From Paenibacillus eucommiae (GTDB lineage: Bacteria; Bacillota; Bacilli; Paenibacillales; NBRC-103111), in the NCBI RefSeq assembly GCF_017874215.1, contig NZ_JAGGLB010000011.1, forward strand, positions 1 to 64,000: DNA of 64,000 bases, given 5' to 3'. Shown here piece by piece: positions 18,626 to 26,300 of this stretch. The translations under genes and the position numbers were made by a program. Position 1 is the first letter of the stretch. Every line of letters starts with the position of its first letter. The notes beneath the pieces are model-generated. The model was not told where the DNA came from. It was given only the letters and a program-made list of their open reading frames with translations, and made no database searches.

Positions 18626-20539
18626 TCATATATTGGAAACCTCTGTTAAATTACCCTCTTGTAAGGTATGCAAATCCGTTGCTACAATCTGGTGAATACC
18701 GTTGGTCAGGTTATCCCGAAGAATGGAAGTTTGGGTCGTCAAAAATAAACCAAGAGCTTTCGATGTCCTGCTCGGAACATGAAACACATTGCCTGAAATG
18801 ACAGCCGACTCTACTCCGTTAGCATACAATGCAGGATTTGAGTTGTCGCCTGTTTTTTCCAATACGTTTCCTTGAATCATACAGCCTATGGGGTTCGATG
18901 CGTATGACAAATCTAAACAGCTCCCCGTAGTTGCCTTAACACGATTGTGGCAGAATCGCACTCGTTTATAGAATTGGGTTGTAGCATTGGCAAACACGAC
19001 ACCCGTCTCTCCGCTGAGGTCATTTCCTTCGATCAAAATCTCAGTTGAACCCCATACAGCGATCGCAGACTTGGTTGCAATTACATCATTATTATTTACA
19101 ATCATTTTGCCAGAATCACAAACGATCCCATTATAAAAGCCATGTACTGTATTGCCTTGTAGAATAGCCCTTTTACTGCTATCAGGTGAACAATATATAC
19201 CGCTGCTTGGGTAATTCCCCGCATCGGTCTGCACAATCAGATTTCCTCTTACCTGAACCGCTCCGTCACTTGCAGATGAACTATAGATGTAAATGCCGTT
19301 GCCTTTATTGTACGTAAGCCTGTTTCCTTCGATAATGACATTACCCGACCTGCTGTTAATCAGTATGGCAAAACCGTTGACGTAGCTCCCAGACTGATAT
19401 ACAGGAAGCATATCGATGCATTCATTGTTAGCAATCACCACATCTGTGGTCAGACAAGCATCGTCCGTAGAATTTGTTACTGTATACGATTCTGTCTTGA
19501 TAAAATAGGTACTGTTACGCGCTACATTATTTGAAACCACACACCCCCGAACACCTTGACTTACATCAATACAGAAACCACCTGCATTAATCCCTTCACC
19601 TGCCCACACCCCGTCAAAAAAGTTTCCTGTCACAATAGCATCTCTGGCATTTGTCACCACGACAGCATGGCCGCCAATTGTTTTGAATGTACATCCGCGA
19701 ATCTTAATCTTATTGTTTTTCTTGGAGTTTACATCCAGAGCGATTTGTCTTCCACAGCAAATGGCTATATCGTCCTGACTCTCGAATTTACAATTAATAA
19801 TGGAGATATCGCTGACGGAATGATCTTGAAGCGGATCGATGATAATCCCTCCATCCCCTCCATAGAAGTGGATGCCCTCAATAGTAATTCCAACAACGTC
19901 TCGCAACGCCAAAAAGTAACCCTGAAGGTCAGTACCCGGCGTGAAGTATTGCAGCACGGTTTTGCCGGGAACCCCACGAACACTGCATTTCGGCTTAAAT
20001 AAACTCCCTCTGTGATTGGAATCCTGGTGTTCCCCGGCAGGAGCTTTAGGCGCAACGATGTAAGTATAGGGTCCTAACTCAACCGGAAGAGCTGCAGCAA
20101 ACATTTGGACAAATACTTGGGTATCATCCGCCCCTCCACACACCGATCCGAACATTTCGGGAGTGACGCACACGACATTTTGCCTGATCCAGCGCCCGGT
20201 TGTAATTCCCGTTACTTTGAAAACAGTTCCTCCGTTGTCAGCTATCGTGCTTGCGGAGGACCAAATAAAACATCCACCGCCAACAGGCCCCCGTGGGTCA
20301 GTCGCCCATGTATTATAGTAACTGACTACCTCAATGAGCTGGCCGTCATACTCCCCTCCTGTTGCACGCAATGTCGCAATATCAGCGATTCTTTCTACTG
20401 CATTACCTATACTCGCCTCCGCCGTGCGCGGCTGCAAAGTACTTGCCGCAACACCCAGACCGGCAGCAGCTAAACCAGCGACACCCATTAGAGAAACAAA
20501 CTTCCTTCTTGATAAGTTGCGATCTTCTTCATTCGACAT
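18626..20539 (-). CDS. Tat-exported right-handed beta-helix (pectate-lyase-like) protein
   Basis: About 637 residues from the ATG at 20539, which has AAGGAG ten bases before it. An ORF extension to 20644 lacks a site. A twin-arginine signal (LSRRKFVSLMGVAGLAAAG) lies near the N-terminus, so it is exported folded. Next comes a head region rich in WxR and FG turns, resembling phage tailspike and plant-cell-wall lyase heads (GCFIWSSAS, GRWIRQ, PEMFGS). The rest is a long series of short turns with repeated N, G and V (VTGNFF, IEGNRL, VRGNLI), the mark of a right-handed beta-helix. A polysaccharide lyase or glycosidase role is likely from fold and context, but catalytic residues cannot be assigned. 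Confidence 0.82.
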   Translation of the reverse strand: MSNEEDRNLSRRKFVSLMGVAGLAAAGLGVAASTLQPRTAEASIGNAVERIADIATLRATGGEYDGQLIEVVSYYNTWATDPRGPVGGGCFIWSSASTIADNGGTVFKVTGITTGRWIRQNVVCVTPEMFGSVCGGADDTQVFVQMFAAALPVELGPYTYIVAPKAPAGEHQDSNHRGSLFKPKCSVRGVPGKTVLQYFTPGTDLQGYFLALRDVVGITIEGIHFYGGDGGIIIDPLQDHSVSDISIINCKFESQDDIAICCGRQIALDVNSKKNNKIKIRGCTFKTIGGHAVVVTNARDAIVTGNFFDGVWAGEGINAGGFCIDVSQGVRGCVVSNNVARNSTYFIKTESYTVTNSTDDACLTTDVVIANNECIDMLPVYQSGSYVNGFAILINSRSGNVIIEGNRLTYNKGNGIYIYSSSASDGAVQVRGNLIVQTDAGNYPSSGIYCSPDSSKRAILQGNTVHGFYNGIVCDSGKMIVNNNDVIATKSAIAVWGSTEILIEGNDLSGETGVVFANATTQFYKRVRFCHNRVKATTGSCLDLSYASNPIGCMIQGNVLEKTGDNSNPALYANGVESAVISGNVFHVPSRTSKALGLFLTTQTSILRDNLTNGIHQIVATDLHTLQEGNLTEVSNI

Positions 20540-20817
20540 ACCCACCACGCTCCTTAATTTTTTTGCTCCATCACTGCTCGGTATTACCCAAGAAACATTT
20601 TGAAAGCGTAAACATTTTATTGTATTGAATTTGTCAGCATTCACCCCCTATGGTTTAAGCCTGCAAAAAGTTGTGCTGCACGATTTATTGTACTTAATTC
20701 ACAAGGTAAAGCGATATTACCACTTCACCTTCTTATGTACATTTCCCCGGAATCCGAAAAAAAGAACATTATCTGATGAAAGGTACAATCCACATTTTTC
20801 CTATAAATATCAAATAA

Positions 20818-20854
20818 AAAAACCTATTGCCCTCTCGAAAGGCGCTAGGTTTTT
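20818..20854 (-). terminator. Terminator of the small helical-protein gene
   Basis: AAAAACCTA and TAGGTTTTT form the outer stem and GCC/GGC the inner stem. On the minus strand the hairpin is followed by TTTTTTTATT, giving a good intrinsic terminator after the gene that ends at 20984. Confidence 0.8.
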
Positions 20855-20983
20855 GCTTCTCATTACTATTTTTAAAGTTAATCATCTTTTTTATTGTTCA
20901 AGCTGCCCTCTCTTCTGTCACTCGTCTTTTTTCTTATTTTATCAATATCTTTTTGAATTTTTTTTGTTTTATTTTTTGATGCA

Positions 20984-21265
20984 TCATCTCACATTCTCTT
21001 TGCTGTCTTTATACTTTATCCATTTTATTTTATTAGCCAGAACACCCTTCTCCAATTTTAAATGGAGCAGTTCTGTCTGCAGATCTTGTTCAATAACATG
21101 TATTGCGGAAACTATATCCTCAACTGTAAGTATGTGCGTAGAATCATTTTTATTTGAAATATAATCTAGAATTACAGATACACAATCTTCACAAACTCTG
21201 ATTCTCTGAACCAAAGTATCTTCTTCCAAAGCCAGATTTTCGTATGTCACCATAACATCATCCAT
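20984..21265 (-). CDS. Small predicted helical protein of unknown function
   Basis: A 93-residue protein that I do not recognise. It is rich in Glu, Leu and Ile with heptad-like spacing (IEQDLQTELLHLKLEKGVL), suggesting a coiled coil, and has a CEDC pair near residue 26. The ATG at 21265 is preferred because GGAG lies nine bases upstream; a GTG at 21274 overlaps that site. A strong promoter and a paired operator lie upstream (see 21300-21357), and a terminator lies downstream, so it is a free-standing unit. It is divergent from an XRE-type regulator. Such pairs are often regulator plus target, or toxin-antitoxin-like, but nothing in the sequence proves that. Confidence 0.7.
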   Translation of the reverse strand: MDDVMVTYENLALEEDTLVQRIRVCEDCVSVILDYISNKNDSTHILTVEDIVSAIHVIEQDLQTELLHLKLEKGVLANKIKWIKYKDSKENVR

Positions 21266-21299
21266 TCTATTCACACTCCATTCAAAAAATTTGAATAAT

Positions 21300-21350
21300 T
21301 ACGCATTAGCGTACCAATCCTAATTTCATTATATGGTACGTTAATGCGTA
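21300..21350. promoter_or_regulatory. Paired operator between the XRE regulator and its neighbour
   Basis: TACGCATTAGCGTACCA (21300-21316) and TGGTACGTTAATGCGTA (21334-21350) are inverted copies with one mismatch. Each arm also contains its own dyad (TACGC-ATTA-GCGTA in the first, perfect). This gives two adjacent dimer sites, as expected for an XRE-type repressor acting on both divergent genes. Confidence 0.75.
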
Positions 21351-21357
21351 TAGTCAA
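21328..21357 (-). promoter_or_regulatory. Promoter of the small helical-protein gene
   Basis: On the minus strand TTGACT (21357-21352) and TATAAT (21333-21328) are separated by 18 bp. One operator arm fills the spacer exactly. A weaker plus-strand promoter (TTCATT at 21325, TATAGT at 21349, 18-bp spacer) could serve the XRE gene. Confidence 0.75.
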
Positions 21358-21389
21358 TGATTAAGTCTGAATGATGAAGGTGATTTCCT

Positions 21390-21626
21390 ATGTCAAAAAA
21401 GGTAGTAATTAAAATCTCCGAATTAACGAAAAACAAAAAGATTACTTTGCGGGAGTTATCCAGATTAGCAGATGTGCGTCATGCTGCTTTAAGTGAACTC
21501 TCAAACGGGAAAAGAGAAAATATAAATTTTAGCCATATCGAAAAAATCGCTGAGGCTTTAAATATTTCCGATATTAGGGATATTATTGATCTGATTGAAA
21601 TTCAAGATGATCACGATCCCATTTGA
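21390..21626 (+). CDS. Small XRE-family (Cro/CI-type) regulator
   Basis: A 78-residue DNA-binding protein consisting of one helix-turn-helix of the Cro/CI family, similar to YozG-like proteins: LRELSRLADVRHAALSELSNG is the recognition region and INFSHIEKIAEALN follows it. AAGGTG precedes the ATG by seven bases. It is divergent from the small helical-protein gene and shares the paired operator with it, so autoregulation and repression of the neighbour are likely. No sensor domain is present; the signal must come through a partner, degradation or concentration. Confidence 0.88.
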   Translation: MSKKVVIKISELTKNKKITLRELSRLADVRHAALSELSNGKRENINFSHIEKIAEALNISDIRDIIDLIEIQDDHDPI

Positions 21627-21697
21627 AGTAAGCTGCTAATCGTATACGGATGATATGGATGAGCGGCTTCACGTTATCTAACTCAAGAAGCTCACCC

Positions 21698-22510
21698 TCA
21701 CTTCTTTTTACCAATATATAAAAGATGGGATGAAATCCCCAAAATCGAAGGCTCTGCTGCTGTTTGAATAATGAATTGATTCAACTTTTCGTTTTCTTCC
21801 TCTCCTTGTTCCGCCCAGTATTCTTTTTGCTCCTTAGTCATTAGTAAGCCAACACCGCTTGAACCGATCAAATCGATAGTTTCAAACCCGTTGCTTTCCA
21901 TAAATGGCTTAATCCCCTCCACCTCAAAATAATAAGCGCCCGTAAATCTACCCTCATCACTATGGTTGAAAATGCCGGTTTCATAAAAATGATGAATCGC
22001 CTCCATATGATCATTAGGTTTCCAAAACTGGGGATGTTGGATAGACGTGAGCAGCATCCTCAACCTCGTTTGAAAAGCGGCAAAAACAATACCGTTCTTT
22101 TTTGTTACCCGATACAACTCTTTAACTGCGGCCATCCGTTCCTCTTCTTGTTGCAAATGATATAAGGGGCCAAGCATCAGGGAGGCGTCATAGCTCTCAT
22201 CCGGGATTCCGTCTAAATGCGTGGCATTTAAAACATGAAATCCATTAAAGCGCTCCTCCAGCCCTAATTCAGCAGCCTTCTCCCTCGCAGTTTCAACCAA
22301 TTTAGGTGTTAGATCAGATAGAGTCACCTCGTATCCCAGCTTCGCCAGCTCCATCGCATATTTCCCGGGTCCCGCACCATTGTCTAATACTTTGCCGGAT
22401 TGGGGTAAATATTTGTTCATATAATGCCAATTAATCGTGAACTCCAAGGGTTCTCGTTCCAGCCTTCCCCATTCATCAAAACGGGAATAATAGTCAATGA
22501 CATTGTTCAT
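21698..22510 (-). CDS. SAM-dependent class I methyltransferase under T-box control
   Basis: A 270-residue cytoplasmic methyltransferase. The SAM site is VLDNGAGPGKYAMEL (motif I) at about residues 40-55, followed by the acidic SDLTP turn, DASLMLGPLYHL (motif IV) and a FAAFQTR strand. The substrate is not identifiable. AGGTG sits seven bases before the ATG. The gene lies directly behind a complete T-box leader, 44 bp from its terminator, with no other gene between, so its expression should rise when one tRNA becomes uncharged. This is unusual for a plain methyltransferase and suggests a link to an amino acid, its transport or a tRNA. Confidence 0.88.
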   Translation of the reverse strand: MNNVIDYYSRFDEWGRLEREPLEFTINWHYMNKYLPQSGKVLDNGAGPGKYAMELAKLGYEVTLSDLTPKLVETAREKAAELGLEERFNGFHVLNATHLDGIPDESYDASLMLGPLYHLQQEEERMAAVKELYRVTKKNGIVFAAFQTRLRMLLTSIQHPQFWKPNDHMEAIHHFYETGIFNHSDEGRFTGAYYFEVEGIKPFMESNGFETIDLIGSSGVGLLMTKEQKEYWAEQGEEENEKLNQFIIQTAAEPSILGISSHLLYIGKKK

Positions 22511-22554
22511 TCCATCGCACCTGCCTTTAAGATTATTGTATAAAAAAAGAAAAT

Positions 22555-22850
22555 AACCCTACCGCCTCTAAGAGGCGATAGGGTTTACCTTCGCGGTACC
22601 ACTCTTTTTGATCCGAATGCTATAAGCAGACGAATACCTTGGGACCCGGTTACGGAGGTTAACCGTTAGGAGCTACACATCCAGATCCAGATTTATAAAA
22701 TCTAATCTATGATTTTCGATCCTACCACTTATGGGCGAGCCTGAGGGAACTATTGGCTGCCTTGCACCAACCGGCAGTTCTCTGGACAATAGCGGTCCCT
22801 TATTACTCCCAATCCTTGCGTTTATGGATATAAAGTTCGCATTCATAATT
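22555..22850 (-). promoter_or_regulatory. T-box riboswitch leader
   Basis: On the minus strand the leader has a Stem I with an AGTAAT element and a distal loop (CCGGTTGGTGCAAGG). The T-box core GAGTGGTACCGCG lies at about 22588-22605, and a terminator with arms AACCCTATCGCCTC and GAGGCGGTAGGGTT follows at 22555-22585, with a T-rich tail. The core pairs with the tRNA acceptor end when uncharged and prevents the terminator. The specifier codon lies in the stretch about 22734-22746 (CTCAGGCTCG); I cannot fix it by eye. Leu CTC, Gly GGC and Ala GCT are all possible. Confidence 0.9.
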
Positions 22851-22856
22851 TTCATT

Positions 22857-22885
22857 AGTATACATTTCCATATACTTCCTGTCAA
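22857..22885 (-). promoter_or_regulatory. Promoter of the T-box leader
   Basis: On the minus strand TTGACA (22885-22880) and TATACT (22862-22857) are 17 bp apart, a near-consensus housekeeping promoter placing the start at about 22850. Confidence 0.8.
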
Positions 22886-22969
22886 TATACCATGCTCATT
22901 TTACAGTTGACACCTCCCCAAAAGTGGGGATCGAATGAATCGGATAAATAGCGTGCAAAGGCGCTGGGG

Positions 22970-23200
22970 ATGAAGAGCTGAGAAGAGCTGCTACTTTAGC
23001 GATGTTTTTCATCACTAAATGCACGGGATCATCTCCACAACCTTACTTTAACAATGAAAAACATCGTTAAAACCTCTTTTATCCTCCCAAAGGGGCCCTC
23101 CGACCTCTTTTAGCGATGAAAATCATCATTAAGTGGCTGATTGTCCTGGAAATACGTACGTTAACGATCAAAAACATCGTTAAGTGAAGCACAAGCTACC
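22970..23200. repeat. Composite palindrome block A (four palindromes)
   Basis: Four ~24-bp palindromes at 22995-23019, 23047-23071, 23108-23131 and 23161-23183 share the core CGATGAAAAACATCG. Spacers such as GAGCTGCTACTTTA, CAACCTTACTTTAA and CCTGGAAAT match block B at 46.15-46.39 kb in order and spacing. No gene is seen in 22886-23382, which otherwise holds only this block and a terminator. Confidence 0.8.
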
Positions 23201-23325
23201 AATTCGGGGGAGGTGGCTCTTTTAGTTCAATTAGAAAGGCTATGCCATCTTCTATACTTCATCGCTGTATCTTCTATACTTATCTCTGTAAAGTACTTAA
23301 ACTTTCTTTTAAAGTGATAAGAAAT

Positions 23326-23347
23326 ACCCCGCGACATGTCGCGGGGT
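23326..23347. terminator. Palindromic terminator after the second SLH gene
   Basis: ACCCCGCGACATGTCGCGGG plus GT is a perfect 22-bp palindrome 36 bp past the SLH gene stop. It is very stable; T-rich tracts follow on the plus side and a weaker one on the minus side. Confidence 0.7.
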
Positions 23348-23382
23348 TGTTTCCTTCTTTGCTTTATTTCTTTTTATATCAG

Positions 23383-26300
23383 CTAATCCGTCATCTTATA
23401 CAAAGCAACATCATCGAAATAAACTTGATCACCAGGATTAAGATTCCACGGGGTGATGCCCATTCTCAAGTTTTGGGCTGGTATTCCGTTATAATCCGGT
23501 TTGATCTCGAAAATATGCTCGAATTTCTCCCATTTGCCTTTTGTGAAAGTTACATCCACCGGGGGTGAAAGGGTACTTTCGATATTATGCTCCCAGGAAG
23601 AATCCATCATAAAATTGTAAATTTCCAGTTTGCCATTCACACCTTCTGGTACGTAATAATACAAGACCTCTTTATATATCCCTGGTGTAAGTACAATGTC
23701 TTGAAACGGCCCCGCGCCTGCATCAATCCCAGTATGCACAATGCTATAGCTGCCTGTACGTGCGACTGCTGTAGTCCGTTCTATTCTTTGAATACTGGGA
23801 TCTACAGTCCATTTCCTCCAAGGCGCGAACTGACCTGGCTGCTCCTCATCTCCCGCTTCAAATGACGGGTTCTGCACCAAGTTTTTCTCGACAAGATGAA
23901 TGGGGTTAAAGTGCTCTGGCCTCCAAGGTGCTCCTCCTCCCCAACCAATAAACACTTCGTGACCGTGATAATTCCGGAAGAAAAGTCCCATTAAAGTCTT
24001 TGTCTCTTGAGGGTCAACGCCAATGCCAGAGAACGGAATCACTTGAATCACATTCCAGCGGTCCTCTCCCAATCGGGCGCTAACTTCCCACTTCGTGGTT
24101 GCATCATATACCGGACCCACATTCGGCTTTTTATTGTAGTGCAAACTGAGTCCATTCGGATTCGTCATAAAGCCGGTAAAAGCTCCTTTTGGATTTCCAG
24201 TCACAAAAGTTTCATTCGAATCGTCCCCTCCGCTTCTCCACCATCCATTCGGCGTATCCTCACTCACAATCATTTTAGACATGTCACTATCAAAGTTTTC
24301 ATAGCCTACATAGAGATTCACGTCATCCCACAATAAGTATACGTTCGTCTGGGCTGGTGCTTCTTTCTTCGAATCCATGACCACAAAATCGGAGAACGAT
24401 GCCGCATCCACCCAAGGCCCCTCACTGAAATCAAGCGAATTTAATATTTCAGCTTTACTGGCAGTCGTTTTGACAGCCATTGCTGAAAGCTCAGTAAGGC
24501 CAATTTCCTTGATAAACTCTTTCAAAAGCTTACCGACAATCCCGTTTTCCGGCTCGGTTATCACATAGCTTTGTAAGACGGAAATCCATTTCACCTGGAT
24601 ACCGTCCCAAGCTCCTCCGGCACCTAGGTAGTCCGAGATTTCCAGAATCGGATCTCCTTTGAACTGATTCCTTAATTCGATCCGTTTCTTTGCCATTACA
24701 ACACTTTCTTTAATAAAATCAAGCATTTTCAACGCTTCCTGTTCATTGGAAGGAACGGCTGTTTCTTCAACACGCGGATAGGAAAGTGCTGAAGCTTCGT
24801 AATATTCGAATGAGCGCAAGAGCAGCCCGGCACGTTTCTTTTGCTCATCTGTTTCTGCTTTAGCAACAACCTCTTCCAGAAGCAGCCGGCTGGCAGCCAT
24901 ATCTTCTGCTGTAACAGCTTCAAAATAGCTGTAGTCGCCAAAAAGCAAGAAATTAGCGCGGGGTTCACTGTTCGCCCAGCTTTTGTACCATTTCGTTTCA
25001 AATATTCGTGTTGTCCAGAACTGTTCCCATTGACTGTAATACTGCGCCAGAAGCGGTGCTGCTTCCTTACCGACTGCACGTTCGTACCATTCATTTGAAA
25101 GTTGATCGACATCTTCATTTGGATTCCATTGAAGCTTAGCCGAAACCCATGGCTTCGGACCTTCACCAAAGTTCGGAAACAGCTCCGCAACTTGCCCGAT
25201 AACGCCATGATCCTGGGCATATTTATAGTTCTCAGCCATCTGATGCATATACATACGCGGCAAATTATACAGCGATCCGTACATATAATCGTAGAAGCCT
25301 AGGCTCACTGCTGCCTGCTGCCAGTTTTCCGTATGCTGTTTTCCGACCTTTTCCATAGCTGGATCGCTCCATGACATGCGGTCATCGGTAATGTAAGGAA
25401 CTACATGTGGATTTAACTTCACCGTTTTTGGAGGATCGTACACATTTGCATAGGCAAGCAGCCCAAAATATTTGCCGGGATATTGCTTCAAAACGCCCTC
25501 TACAACCTTGTTAACCCATGGATAGTAAACATCAGACATATCCACGGCACCAATTGAGTTCACTTCCCCCGGATAATCAGGGTGACCTGGATCTATTTCG
25601 CAATAGATTCTACTATCATTAATCCCTAAAGAGTAGGATATTTCATCCGGATTTTTATCAAAATATTCCATGATGCGCTGGATTGCCGCTTCTGCTGTCT
25701 GGTCGTTCAAGCACGGCTGCCATTCGTAAGCATGCGTCGGCACAACCCCGCCCGGATAATACTCTGGATGGTCTTTAAATACTTTCGGATCGAACAACGT
25801 GTCCATGTTATGGTGAAATTGAAGATTATCATGCATGCGATTGCGACGCGCCCACTCTGCATTATTCCATAAGCCCCAATCTGACTCCGTACCGAAGAAG
25901 TGACGGGAGATCGTTGCGGGCTTTTCACGTACAGTTTCGGGTGAAACAGCTATCGTACGCTGCTTGGGCACATCTTCGCCGTCTGGTCCTGGCATTAACC
26001 AGATCACTCCAACGTATCGTTCAAGAAACTCGTAGACACCGAATTCTGTCCCCCATGGTGTTGGCCCGATGATTGTGATATTTTTCCCTTTGGAGTCAAT
26101 AATGAATCCATCACTATACATATCCTGCAATAATGTCTGATGATTGGCATCATCTTCCGTCCGGCTAACACCGATGTAGATGTTCGCAAAATCATTATTA
26201 GAGGCTCCGCTTCCAGCCAGCTCCTGTACGGTTTTGATTTGCAGCTCTGCCCCTGTCGACTTCTTCACGTACTCCTTCAAGGTATCGGCTGCTTTACGTA

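Noticed and set aside
22673..22885. 70-codon minus-strand ORF upstream of the methyltransferase
   Set aside because: It lies wholly within the T-box leader and its promoter; the RNA structure explains the sequence.
22970..23200. Possible CRISPR array or rho-independent terminator cluster
   Set aside because: Units are palindromes with conserved linkers shared with a second locus, so linkers are not spacers; no T-tracts follow the stems.
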